DNA of 60,000 nucleotides, taken from contig NC_087065.1 in assembly GCF_963678635.1 (NCBI RefSeq), positions 32,434,373 through 32,494,372 on the forward strand. Reading direction: 5' to 3'. Made by a program: the position numbers and the translations under genes. Numbering within the stretch: the first letter of the stretch is position 1; each line of letters begins with the position of its first letter. This DNA comes from Symsagittifera roscoffensis. Its lineage: Eukaryota > Xenacoelomorpha > Acoela > Convolutidae. The notes beneath the pieces were generated by a model that was given only the letters and a program-made list of their open reading frames with translations, searched no databases and was not told where the DNA came from. Below, piece after piece: positions 33,601 to 46,038 of the stretch.

Positions 33601-36600
33601 TGGCTGTAATTTAGTTTTTTTTTCTTATTATATTTTTGTTCCGACAATTGAAGATTAATGAGAAATTTTGTCTTTGGGTGTGTTTTAGTTTTTTCTTTTT
33701 TTGTTCGGGCTTTTGAGAAGAGTGAGGACTTTGTATTTGGGTAATTTATTTTTTTTTGTTCCGATAATTGAAAGCAGTGAGGAACATTGTTTTCGGTGTT
33801 TTTTAGTTTATTTCTTTTTTTTTCTTCCGACAATTGCGAGTAGTGAGGAACTTTGAACTCGGGTAAGTTTAGAACTTTTCTTTTTTTTTGTTCCTACAAT
33901 TGAAATTAGTGAGGAATTTTTTATTTGGGTGTGTTTTAGATGATTTTATTTCTTTTTTTGTTCGTGCAATTGAGAAGAGCGAGGAATTTTGTTTTCGAGT
34001 CTGTTAACTTATTTTCTTCTTTTGTTCCGACACTTGAAAGTAGTAAGAAACTTAACATTCGAGTTGGTTTCAGTTTTTTTTTTCTTTTCTTTTATTCCGA
34101 CAAGGGAGAGTAGCGAGGAACTTTGCTTTCGGGTATATTTTGAATGTTTTTTTCTTTTTTTCTGTTTTTAGTCGGAAAATTGAGAATTGTTAGGAGTTTT
34201 GTATTCGGATGAGAGTAAGTTTTTTAATTTTTTTGTTTCGACTATTGAGAGTAGCGGGGTAGTCTGGATTCGGGTGTGTTTTAGTTTTTTTCTCATTTTT
34301 GCTCCAATAATTGCGAGTAGTGAAGAGCTCTGTATTTGGTAGGTTTAAGTTTTTTCTTTTTTTGTTCCGACAATTGAAAGTAGTAAGGACCTCAACATTC
34401 GGGTGTGTTTAAGTTTTTTTTTCTCTTCACTTTTTTTTGTTTCGACAATTGAAAGTAGTAAGGAACTTAATATTCGGATATGTTTTAGCTTTTTTTCCTT
34501 ATTTTTCCCGACAATTAGGAATAGTGGTAACTTTTTTAGTCGAGTTTGTTTCAATTTTTTAAATATTTTTTGTCCGACAATTTAGAAGCGTGAGGAACTT
34601 TGTCTTTGGGTGAATTTTATATTTATACTCTTTTTTTTTTTGTTCCGACTATTGAGAGTAGTGAGGGAATTTCTATTTGGATAATTTTTTTCTTTTTTCT
34701 TTTTTTTCCGTTAATTGCGAGTAGTGAGGATTTTGTACAGGGGTAGGTGCAATTGAGAAGAGTGAGGAATTTTATTTTCGAGTTTTTTAACTTATTTTCT
34801 TCTTTTGTTCCGACTCTTGAAAGTAGTAAGAAACTTAACATTCGAGTTTGTTTCAGTTTTTTTTCTTTTCTTTTATTCCGACAAGGGAGAGTAGCGAGGA
34901 ACTTTGCTTACGGGTATATTTTAAATGTTTTTTTCTTTTTTTCTGTTTTTAGTCGGAAAATTGAGAATTGTTAGGAGTTTTGTATTCGGATGAGAGTAAG
35001 TTTTTTCATTTTTTTTGTTTCGACAATTGAGAGTAGCGGGGTAGTCTGGATTCGGGTGTGTTTTAGTTTTTTTCTCATTTTTGCTCCAATAATTGCGAGT
35101 AGTGAAGAGCTTTGTTTTTGGTAGGTTAAGTTTTTTTCTTTTTTTGTTCCGACAATTGAAAGTAGTAAGGACCTCAACATTCGGGTGAGTTTAAGTTTTT
35201 TTTTCTCTTCACCTTTTTTGTTTCGACAATTGAAAGTATTAAGGAACTTAACATTCAGGTATGTTTTAGCTTTTTTTCCTTATTTTTCCCGACAATTAGG
35301 AATAGTGGTAATTTTTTTAGTCGACTGTGTTTCAGTTTTTTAAATATTTTTTGTTCGACAATTTAGAAGCGTGAGGAACTTTTTCTTTGGGTGAATTTTA
35401 TATTTATACTCTTTTTTATTTTTTTTCCGACTATTGAGAGTAGTGAGGGAATTTCTATTTGGATAATTTTTTTCTTTTTCTTTTTTTTCCGTTAATTGCG
35501 AGTAGTGAGGATTTTGTACAGGGGTAAGTTTAAGTTTTTTCTTTTTTAATCCGACAATTGAAAGTAGTAAGAAACTTAACGTTCGGGTTCACTATATTGT
35601 GTTTTTACTTTTTTGTTCCTACATTTGCGAGTAATGAGGAACTTTGTGTTCGGGTAATCTCACGTTTTTCTCAACACTTGTAAGAAACCTAACATTTGGG
35701 TGTGTTTTTTTTTATTCTTTATTTTGTTCCGACATTGAAGATTAGTTAAAAAATTTTGTATATGTTTTTTAATTTTTCTTTTTTTGTTCCGACAATTGCG
35801 ATGGCGAGGAACTTTGTATTCGTGTAAGATTACGTTTTTTTTCAATCTTTGTTCTGACAATTGAAAGTAGTAAGGAAATTGGCTGTAACTTAGTTTTTTT
35901 TCTTTTTTTTGTTCCGACAATTGAAGATTAATGAAAAATTTTGTCTTTGGGTGTGTTTTAGTTTTTTCTTTTTTGTTCGGGCTATTGAGAAGAGTGACGA
36001 ACTTTGTATTCGGGTAATTTTTTTTATGCTCCGATAATTGAAAGCAGTGAGGAACCTTGTTTTCTGTGTTTTTTAGTTTATTCCTTTTTTTTTGTTCCGA
36101 CAATTGCGAGTAGTGAGGAACTTTGAACTCGGGTAAGTTTACAATTTTTCTTTTTTTGTTACGACAATTGAAATTACTCAGGAATTTTTTATTTGGGTGT
36201 GTCTTAGATGTTTTTATTTCTTTTTTTGTTCGTGCAATTGAGAAGACGGAGGAATTTTGTATTCGAATAAAATCAGGTTTTTTTTTGTTTCGACAATTGA
36301 GAGTAGCGAGGTTGTCTGTATTCGGGTGTGTTTTAGTTTTTTTTTCTCATTTTTGCTCGATAAGAGACTTAACAATCAAGTATGTTTTCGTATTTTTTTT
36401 CTCTTTTTTTCATTCCGACAATTGAGAGTAGCGAGTAAATTTGTATTCGAGTAAACTTAAATTGTTTTTTTTTCTTTTTTTGTTCGGACAATTGAGAATT
36501 GTGAGGAGCTTTGTATTCGAATAAGGTCAGATTTTTTTCGTTTCGACAATTGAGAGTAGCGAAGTAGTGTGTATCTTGGTTTGTTTTAGTTTTTTTTCTC

Positions 36601-39600
36601 ATTTTTGCTCCGATAATTGCGAGTAATGAAAAGCTTTGTATTCGGTAAGCTTAAGTTTTTTTCTTTTTTTGTTCCGACAATTGAAAGTAATAAGGACCTT
36701 AACATTCGGGTGTTTTTAAGTTTTTTTTTCTTTTCACGTTTTTTGTTTCAACAATTAAAAGTAGAAAGGAACTTAACATTCGGATATGCTTTTTTTCTCT
36801 TGTTTTCCCGACAATTGAGAATAGTGGTAAGTTTTTTATTCAGGTGTGTTCCAGTTTGTTTTAATTTTTTTTGTTCGACAATTTAGAAGCGCGAGGAACT
36901 TTGTCTTCGGGTGAATTTTTTATTTATACTCTTTTTTCTTTTTTTTGTTCCGACTATTGAAAGTAATGAGGGAATTTCTACTCGGATAAATTTTTCTTTT
37001 TTCTTTTTTTTCCGACAATTGCGAGTAGTGAGGATTTTGAACTAGGGTAAAGGTAAGTTTTTTTTGTTCCAACAATTGCGAGTAGAGAAATAACTTTGTA
37101 TTCGGGTAATCTCAAGTTTTTCTCAACATTTGTTCCAACGATTGAAAGTAGTAAGGACCTTAACATTCGGGTGTGTTTGAGTTTTTTTCTTTTCACGTTT
37201 TTTGTTTCGACAATTAAAAGTAGAAAGGAGCTTAACATTCGGATATGTTTTAGCTTTTTTTCCCTATTTTTCCCGACAATTGAGAATAGTGGTAATTTTT
37301 GTATTCGGGTGTGTTTCAGTTTGTTTTAATATTTTTTGTCCGACAATTTAGAAGCGTGAGGAACTTTGTCTTCGGGAGATTTTTATACTTATAATTTTTT
37401 TCTCTTTTTGTTCCGACTATTGAGAGTAGTGAGGGAATTTCTATTCGGATAATTTTTTTCCGACAATTGCGAGTAGTGAGGATTTTTTTGAACTGGGCTA
37501 AGTTTAAGTTTTTTTTGTTCCGACAATTGAAAGTAATAAGAACCTTAACATAAGGGTTCAGTAAAGGTTTTTTCCTTTTTACTTCTGTGTTCCGACAATT
37601 GCGAGTGGTGAGGAATTTTGTATTCGGGTAATCTCAAGTTTTTCTCAGTATTTGTTCCAAAGATTGAAAGTAGTAAGGAATTTAACATTTGGGTGTGTTT
37701 TACTTTATTCTTTATTTTGTTCCGACATTGAAGATTAGTTGAAAAATTACTGAGGACAACAATTGAAAATAGTATGAAAATTAACATTCGATTTTTTGTC
37801 AAAACTTTTTTCTTCTTTTTATTTCGACATTTGAGAGAAGGGAGGAAAATTGTATTCGGGTTACTTAAATTGTTTTTTTTTGTTCGGACAATTGAGAATT
37901 GTAAGGAGCTTTGTATTCGAAAAAAATCAGAATTTTTATTTTTTTTTGTTTCGACAATTGAGAGTAGCGAGGTAGTCTGTATTCGGGTGTGTTTTAGTTT
38001 TTTTTCTCATTTTAGCTCCGATAATTTCGAGTAGTGAGGAGCTTTGTATTTGGTAAGCTTAAGTTTTTTTTTCTTTTTTTGTTCCGACAATTGAAAGTAG
38101 TAAGGACCTTAACATTCGGGTGTGTTTAAAAATTTTTTTCTCTTCACTTTTTTTGTTTATTCGGGTTTTTTAGTTTATTCCTTTTTTCTTTTTTGTTCCG
38201 ATAATTGCGAGTAGTGAGGAATTTTGAACTCTCGTAAGTTTAGAATTTTTCTTTTTTTTTGTTCCGACAATTGAAATTACTGAGGAATTTTTTATTTGGG
38301 TGTGTTTTAGATGTTTTTATTTCTTTTTTTGTTCGTGCAATTGAGAAGAGTGAGGAATTTTGTATTTGAGTATTTTAACTTTTTTTATTCTTTTGTTCCA
38401 ACAATTGAAAGTAAAAAGAAACTTAACAATCTGGTTTGTTTCAACCTTTTTTCTTTTCTTTTATTCCGACAAGGGAGAGTTGCTAGTAAATTTGTATTCG
38501 GGTATGCTTAAATTGTTTTTTTTTTATTTTTTTGTTCGGACAATTGAGAATTGTGAGGAGCATTCAATTCGAATAAGGTCAGATTTTTTTCCGTTTCGAC
38601 AATTGAGAGTAGCGAAGTAGTGTGTATCTTGGTTTGTTTTAGTTTTTTTTCTCATTTTGCTCCAATAATTGCGAGTAGTGAAGAGCTTTGTTTTTGGTAG
38701 GTTTAAGTTTTTTTCTTTTTTTGTTCCGACAATTGAAAGTAGTAAAGACCTCAACATTCGGGTGTGTTTAAGTTTTTTTTTCTCTTCAATTTTTTTGTTT
38801 CAAAAATTGAAAGTAGTAAGGAAATTAACATTCGGATAGGTTTTAGCTTTTTTCCTTGTTTTTCCCGACAATTGAGAATAGTGGTAAGTTTTTTATTCAG
38901 GTGTGTTTCAGTTTGTTTTAATTTTTTCGTTCGACAATTTAGAAGCGCGAGGAACTTTGTCTTCGGGTGAATTTTTTATTTATACTCTTTTTTCTTTTTT
39001 TTGTTCCGACTATTGAGAGTAATGAGGGAATTGCTACTCGGATAATTTTTTCTTTTTTCTTTTTTTTCCAAAATTGCGAGTAGTGAGGATTTTGAACTAG
39101 GGTAAAGGTAAGTTTTTTTTGTTCCGACAATTGCGAGTAGAGAAATAACTTTGTATTCGGGTAATCTCAAGTTTTTCTCAAAATTTGTTCCAACAATTGA
39201 AAGTAGTAAGGACCTTAACATTCGGGTGTGTTTGAGTTTTTTTCTTTTCACGTTTTTTGTTTCGACAATTAAAAGTAGAAAGGAGCTTAACATTCGGATA
39301 TGTTTTAGCTTTTTTTCCCTATTTTCCCGACAATTGAGAATAGTGGTAAGTTTTGTATTCGGGTGTGTTTCAGTTTGTTTTAATATTTTTTGTCCGACAA
39401 TTTAGAAGCGTGAGGAACTTTGTCTTCGGGTGATTTTTATATTTATACTCTTTTTTTTTGTTCCGACTATTGAGAGTAATAAGGGAATTTCTATTCGGAT
39501 AATTTTTTCTTTTTTCTTTTTTTTCCAAAATTGCGAGTAGTGAGGATTTTGAACTAGGGTAAAGGTAAGTTTTTTTTGTTCCGACAATTGCGAGTAGAGA

Positions 39601-42600
39601 AATAACTTTGTATTCGGGTAATCTCAAGTTTTCTCAACATTTGTTCCAACAATTGAAAGTAGTAAGGACCTTAACATTCGGGTGTGTTTGAGTTTTTTTC
39701 TTTTCACGTTTTTTGTTTCGACAATTAAAAGTAGAAAGGAGCTTAACATTCGGATATGTTTTAGCTTTTTTTCCCTATTTTCCCGACAATTGAGAAAAGT
39801 GGTAAGTTTTGTATTCGGGTGTGTTTCAGTTTGTTTTAATATTTTTTGTCCGACAATTTAGAAGCGTGAGGAACTTTGTCTTCGGGTGATTTTTATATTT
39901 ATACTCTTTTTTTTTGTTCCGACTATTGAGAGTAATAAGGGAATTTCTATTCGGATAATTTTTTATTTTCTCTTTTTGTTCCGACTATTGAGAGTAGTGA
40001 GGGAATTTCTATTCGGATAATTTTTTTCCGACAATTGCGAGTAGTGAGGGTTTTGAACTGGGCTAAGTTTAAGTTTTTTTGTTCCGACAATTGAAAGCAA
40101 TAAGAACCTTAGCATAAGGGTTCAGTAAAGGTTTTTTCCTTTTTACTTCTTTGTTCAGACAATTGCGAGTGGTGAGGAATTTTGTATTTTGGTAATCTCA
40201 AGTTTTTCTCAGTATTTGTTCCAAAGATTGAAAGTAGTAAGGAATTTAACATTTGGGTGTGTTTTACTTTATTCTTTGTTTTGTTCCGACATTGAAGATT
40301 AGTTAAAAAATTACTGAGGACAACAATTAAAAATAGTAAGAAAATTAACATTCGATTTTTTGTTAAAACATTCTTCTTCTTTTTATTTCGACAATTGAGA
40401 GAAGGGAGGAAAATTGTATTCGGGTTACTTAAATTGTTTTTTTTTTGTTCGGACAATTGAGAATTGTAAGGAGCTTTGTATTCGAAAAAAATCAGAATTT
40501 TTATTTTTTTTGTTTCGACAATTGAGAGAAGCGAGGTAGTCTGTATTCGGGTGTGTTTTAGTTTTTTTTCTCATTTTAGCTCCGATAATTTCGAGTAGTG
40601 AGGAGCTTTGTATTTGGTAAGCTTAAGTTTTTTTTTCTTTTTTTGTTCCGACAATTGAAAGTAGTAAGGACCTTAACATTCGGGTGTGTTTAAAATTTTT
40701 TTTCTCTCCACTTTTTTTGTTTATTCGGGTTTTTTAGTTTATTCCTTTTTTCTTTTTTGTTCTGACAATTGCGAGTAGTGAGGAACTTTGAACTCTCGTA
40801 AGCTTAGAATTTTTTTTTTGTTCCGACAATTGAAATTACTGAGGAATTTTTTATTTGGGTGTGTTTTAGATGTTTTTATTTCTTTTTTTGTTCGTGCAAT
40901 TGAGAAGAGTGAGGAATTTTGTATTTGAGTATTTTAACTTTTTCTTCTTTTGTTCCAACAATTGAAAGTAAAAAGAAACTTAACAATCAGGTAATTTTTA
41001 GTATTTTTCTTTTTTTTTCATTCCGACAATTGAGAGTAGCGAGTAAATTTGTATTCGAGTATACCTAAATTGTTTCTTTTCTTTTTTTGTTCGGGAAAAT
41101 GAGAAGAGTGAGGAATTTTGTTTTCGAGTGTTTTAACTTATTTTCTTCTTTTGTTCCGACAATTGAAAGTAGTAAGAAACTTAACATTCTTGTTTGTTTC
41201 GCCCTTTTTTCTTTTCTTTTATTCCGACAAGGGAGAGTAGCGAGTAAATTTGTATTCGGGTATACTTGAATTTTTTTTTCGTTCGGACAATTGAGAATTG
41301 TGAGGAGCTTTGTATTCGATTAAGGTCAGTTTTTTTTTGTTTCGACAATTGAGAGTAGCGAGGTAGTCTGTGCTCTGGTTTGTTTTAGTTTTTTTCTCAT
41401 TTTTGCTCCGATAATTGCGAGTAATGAGAAACTTTGTATTCGGTAAGCTTAAGTATTTTTTCTTTTTTTTTCCGACAATTGAAAGTAATAAGGACCTTAA
41501 CACTTGGGTGTGTTTAAGTTTTTTTCTTCTTTTCACGTTTTTTGTTTCGACAATTAGAAGTAGAAAGGAACTTAACATTCGGATATGCTTTTTTTCTCTT
41601 GTTTTTCCCGACAATTGAGAATAGTGGTAAGTTTTTTATTCGGGTGTGTTTCAGTTTGTTTTAAAATTTTTTGTCCGACAATTTAGAAGCGTGAGGAAAT
41701 TTGTCTTTGGGTGAATTTTATATTTATACTCTTTTTTTTTGTTCCGACTATTGAGAGTAATAAGGGAATTTCTATTCGGATAATTTTTTATTTTTTCTTT
41801 TTTTTCCGACAATTGCGAGTAGTGAAATAACTTTGTATTCGGGTAATCTCAAGTTTTTCTCAACATTTGTTCCAAAGATTGAAAGTAGTAAGGATCTTAA
41901 CATTCGGGTGTGTTTGAGTTTTTTTCTCTTCACGTTTTTTGTTTAGACAATTAAAAGTAGAAAGGAGTTAACATTCCGATATGTTTTAGCTTTTTTTCCT
42001 TATTTTACCCGACAATTGAGAATAGTGGTAAGTTTTGTATTCGGGTGTGTTTCAGTTTGTTTTAATATTTTTTGTCCGACAATTTAGAAGCGTGAGGAAC
42101 TTTGTCTTCGGGTGATTTTTATACTCATATTTTTTTTTCTCGTTTTGTTCCGACTATTGAGAGTAGTGTGGGAATTTCCATTCGGATAATTTTTTTCCGA
42201 CGATTGCGAGTAGTGTGGATTTTGAACTGGGCTAAGTTTAAGTTTTTTTTGTTCCGACAATTGAAGGTAATAAGAACCTTAACAGTAGGGTTCAGTAAAG
42301 GTTTTTTCCTTTATACTTCTTTGTTCCGACAATTGCGAGTGGTGAGGAGTTTTGCATTTGGGTAATCTCAAGTTTTTCTCAGTATTTGTTCCAAAGATTG
42401 AAAGTAGTAAGGATTTTAACATTTGGGTGTGTTTTACTTTATTCTTTATTTTGTTCTGACATTGAAGATTAGTTAAAAAATTACTGAGGACAACAATTGA
42501 AAGTAGTAAGAAACTTAACATTCGAGTTTTTGAGAAAATTTTTTTCTTTTTTTATTCCGACAATTGAGAGAAGCGAGGAAAATTGTATTCGGGTTACTTA

Positions 42601-44850
42601 AATTGTTTTTTTTTTGTTCGGACAATTGAGAGTTATAAGGAGCTTTGTATTCGTATAAGGTCAGAATTTTTATTTTTTTTGTTTCGACAATTGAGAGTAG
42701 CGAGGTAGTCTGTGTTCGGGTGTGTTTTATTTTTTTTTCTCATTTTTGCTCCGATAATTTCGAGTAGTGAGGAGCTTTGTATTTGGTAAGCTTAAGTTTT
42801 TTTTTCTTTTTTTGTTCCGACAATTGAAAGTAATAAGGAACTTACAATTCGGGTGTGTTAAGTTTTTTTTTCTTTTCACGTTTTTTTTCGACAATTAAAA
42901 GTAGGAGGAACTTAACATTTGGTTATATTTTAAGTTTTTTTTCTTTTTTTTTCTCGACAATTGAGAATAGTGGTAAATTTTGTAATTGGGTGTGTTTCAA
43001 TTTGTTTTAGTATTTTTTTCCGACAATTTAGAAGCGTGAGGAACTTTGTCTTCACTCTTTTTTCTTTTTTTGTTCCGACAATTGCGAGTAGTGAGGAACT
43101 TTTTATTTGGGTAATCTCAAGTTTTTCTAAACATTTGTTCCAAAGATTGAAAGTAGTAAGGAACTTAACATTTGGCTGTGTTTGTTCTTTATTTTGTTCC
43201 GACATATAAGATTAGTAAAAAAAGTTTTGTATTTGGGTGTTTATTTTTCTTTTTTTGTGTGTTCCGACAATTGCAAGTAGTGAGGAAATTTGTAATTGGG
43301 CAATATTATGTTTTTTTTTCAATCTTTGTTCTGACAATTGAAAGTAGTAAGGAAGTTAGGTGTAACTTAGTTTTTTTCTTTTTACATTTTTGTTTCGACA
43401 ATTGATAAATAATGAGAAATTTTATCTTTGGGTGTGTTTTAGTATTTTTTTTGTTCGGGCTATTGAGAAAAGTGAAGAACTTTGTATTTGGGTAATATAA
43501 GTTTTATTTTATTCCGATAATTGAAAGCAGTGAGGAACATTGTTTTCGGTTGTTTTTTAGTTTATTCCTCTTTTCTTTTTTGTTCCAACAGTTGCGAGTA
43601 GTGAGGAATTTTGAACTCGGGTAAGTTTAAAATTTTTCTTTTTCTTTGTTCCGAAAATTGAAATTACTGAAGAATTTTTTATTTGGGTGTGTTTTAGATG
43701 TTTTTATTCCTTTTTTTTTCGGGCAATTCAGAAGAGTAAGGAATTTTGTATTCGAATAAAATCAGGTTTTTTTTTGTTTCGACAATTGAGAGTAGCGAGG
43801 TTGTCTGTATTCGGGTGTGTTTTAGTTTTTTTTCTCATTTTTGCTCGATAAGAGCGAGTAGTGAGAAACTTTGTATTTGGTAAGCTTAATTTTTTTTACT
43901 TTTTTTGTTCCGACAATTGAAATTAGTGAGTACCTTAACATTCGGGTGTGTTTAAGTTTTTTTTTCTCTTCATTTTTTTTGTTTCGACAATTGAAAGTAG
44001 CAAGAAAGTTAATATTCGGATATGTTTTAGCTTTTTTTTCTGATTTTTCCCGACAATTGAGTTAGTGGTAAGTTTTGTATTCGGGTGTGATTCAGTTTTT
44101 TTATTATGTTTTTTGTCCGACAATTTAGAAGAGGGAGGAATTTTCTCTTTGGGTGAATTTTATATTTATACTCATTTTTTCTTTTTTTGTTCCGACTATT
44201 GAGAGTAGTGAGGGAATTTCTATTCGAATAGTTTTTGTTTTTTTTTCTTTTCATTTTTGTGATCTGAGAATGAAGAGCAGTGGAGTACTTTGTATTCGTG
44301 TATGCCTTACTTGTTTTGTTTTTCAATATTGTTCCGAAAATTGAGAGTAATAAGTAACTTCGTTATCGGGTGTGCATTGATTGTTTTTTTTTCTTTTTTG
44401 TTATTCCGACAGTTGATATGAATGAGGAATTTATTTTTCGGATGTAATTTTTTTATTGGTTCCGACAATTGAGAGTAGTGAAGAACTTTGTAATCGGGTG
44501 GGCTTTAGTTTTTTTTGTTTCTTTTTGTTCCGTAAGTTGAGAGTAGTGAGGAACTTTGTATTCTGATATGTTTTAGTTTTCCTTTCGTTTTTTCTGTTTT
44601 TGTGCCGACAGTTGAGAGTAGTGGTGAACTTTGTTTTCGGGTGTGTTTTTTTTGTTTTTTCTTTTTTTGTTCCGACAGAGAGTAGTGGTGATTTTTGTAT
44701 TCGGGTGTGTTTTTTTTTAATTTTTTTCCGACTATTGAGAAGAGTGAGCAATTTTTATTCGGTTTTTTCAATTTTTTTTTCTTTTTTCAAGTTTGTGAGT
44801 AGCGAGGAACTTGATATTCGAGTGTTTTTTTGTTGTTATTTTTTCGTTTT
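24625..44850. repeat. 20-kb T-rich minisatellite array filling a dynein intron
   Basis: About 250-280 tandem units of roughly 70-85 bases. Each has a conserved core, GTTCCGACAATTG-(GA/CG/AA)-AGTAGTGAGGAAC-TTTGTATTCGGGTGTGTTTTAG, then a variable T/C-rich spacer of about 15-35 bases. At least three core types recur: GCGAGTAGTGAGGAACTTTG, GAAAGTAGTAAGGAACTTAA and GAGAGTAGCGAGG. They follow fixed orders, giving higher-order blocks. Clear later duplications have shifts of 731 bp (31818 and 32549), 4554 bp (25060-26560 and 29614-31090), about 2055 bp (37096 and 39151) and 456 bp (39201 and 39657). The array lies wholly between the dynein exons at 24519 and 45641. The pre-mRNA strand is A-rich. Long open frames inside it on both strands are a by-product of composition. 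Confidence 0.97.
31818..33110. repeat. 731-bp recent duplication inside the array
   Basis: The block starting at 31818 is repeated at 32549. The derived frames 31843-32073 and 32574-32804 are identical, as are 31892-32095 and 32623-32826, so the copies have almost no differences over at least 250 bases. This marks a recent unequal exchange or slippage event, or an assembly duplication. Confidence 0.85.
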
Positions 44851-44864
44851 AGTCAACCTTGATT

Positions 44865-45095
44865 ACAAGGTCAAACTGTGAAGTGAAGGAGCGCACATTT
44901 TTAAGTCTCGATAATCCTGGATCCCAGATACAAGTCTTTGAACAGGTAGAATATCTTTCAGAACAACCAAACAAAATGAAAAAAAAAACAAAAACAAAGT
45001 AAGAACAAAGGACGAGTCCTTCTTGGGGAGTCCTCTTACGATTCGCAAAATACATAATTTAGGCTTGTAATGTTGTTTTGTTTTCGAGGAAAAAT
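44865..45095. repeat. Dispersed 200-base repeat, copy next to the array
   Basis: Aligns with 56925-57105 in the same orientation: 'caaactgtga', 'gcgcaca-tttttt', a central A-rich stretch with 'aacaaa', then 'gtccttcttggggagtcctctta' against 'gtccttgctgcggaatctgctta', and 'gcaaaatacataatttaggcttgtaatgt' against 'caaaattcacagtttgggctcgtaatgt'. No coding. SINE-like size, but no tRNA-like box was identified. Confidence 0.65.
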
Positions 45096-45530
45096 CTGGT
45101 ACCACTAATAAAAATGGTAATGGGTCAAGTGATATGTCATATTAAAGATCTTCCAGTCGCGCTGGGATCGACTTACAAAAAGTAATGGCAGTATTGAGAA
45201 AAATATATTCAAAATTGTTTTTGGTTTTTAGTCTAAAATTGAGCAAATAATGCAAGCGAGCAGGCTTACAATTGCTCATTTTTGCTTAATATAGGCTGTG
45301 AAAACTTGTTTGGCTGTGGAAAAAAAAGCTTATTAACTGCAGGTGGGAATTGAAAACTTCACAATTTCAAAAAATTTAAACAAAAAATGAAATTATTTTT
45401 GTTATTTTGTTTGTTTTGGTTTTTTTCTTTAAAATTGTTGTCCATTTTGCGTATTTTACTAAAACAGTCAAATATGTTCAAGTTCCAGTTTTTCGTTCAG
45501 TTCCTTTCATCACACAACGCAAAAAAAAAA

Positions 45531-45576
45531 CGGTCGGAACAGTCTGTGCTAGTTGCAAAGAAAACGGCTATCCTTG
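45531..45576 (-). repeat. 50-base hairpin element (copy downstream of the Walker B exon)
   Basis: On the minus strand: CAAGGATAGCCG, then TTTGCAACTAGCACAGACTG and TTCCGACCG. It begins about 65 bases after the donor of exon 45641-45804. It is one of at least seven family members in the window and is duplicated with the exon at 54674. Confidence 0.75.
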
Positions 45577-45640
45577 TTGATGTTTACCTTGCGGGGGAAA
45601 ATTTTGTAATGCTATACAGCTGGCGGTATTTTCGACGTAC

Positions 45641-45804
45641 CAGTGTCCGTAGTCAAGGTGCTGTCGAAGGAGGGTGTGGGGTTGTACAGTGAAGTACTTG
45701 TCCACTTCGGGCATGTTCATGTCGTCAATAAAGTAGACCAACCGTTTGTTCCCAGGGGGACCATAACTCTTGCCCGCCTTTTTCTCGAGGGGTTTCTCCA
45801 GAAT
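45641..45804 (-). CDS. DNAH: Dynein heavy chain exon: AAA3 Walker B
   Basis: This 164-base exon (54 codons plus two bases) follows acceptor ttaattag and begins [20 protein letters not shown], which joins in phase 0 to the previous exon. It contains the AAA3 Walker B motif [15 protein letters not shown], with both acidic residues present, and the following [16 protein letters not shown]. The donor is GTACGT, splitting the tryptophan codon of HW (TG then G). That choice is confirmed because the next exon starts with the missing G and then YDRAKL. The open frame reads on past the donor, but that tail does not match the family. The following intron is the 21-kb one filled by the minisatellite. 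A broken inverted copy of this exon and its flanks is at 54.4-54.9 kb. Confidence 0.93.
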
Positions 45805-46038
45805 CTAATTAAAACTCCGCGCTTGATTAATAGCTAAATAAGCTGTATTTCTGACAGTTTCATTTAAGTCAGAGCAATTAAAAAAAGATTAAGGTTTTTG
45901 CCATTGCAGATTAAGATTTTTGCTTCAATTTATTTGCCATAACAAAAAGAACATCAAATCGATAAGGAAAAACATCAGAGTTAATGAAAAAGGACAACTG
46001 ATTTTTGATTTTGGTATTTTACAACAGATTGTAGTATT

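Noticed and set aside
24625-44850. CRISPR-like array of regular repeats and spacers
   Set aside because: The spacers are low-complexity T/C tracts, the repeats are diverged, there are no cas genes and the host gene is a spliced eukaryotic dynein.
24653-44881. Many open frames of 60-169 codons on both strands within the satellite array
   Set aside because: They follow the repeat unit, occur on both strands at once and translate to Lys/Thr/Leu-rich or Phe/Ser/Val-rich repeats. The region is intronic, as shown by the flanking dynein exon joins.
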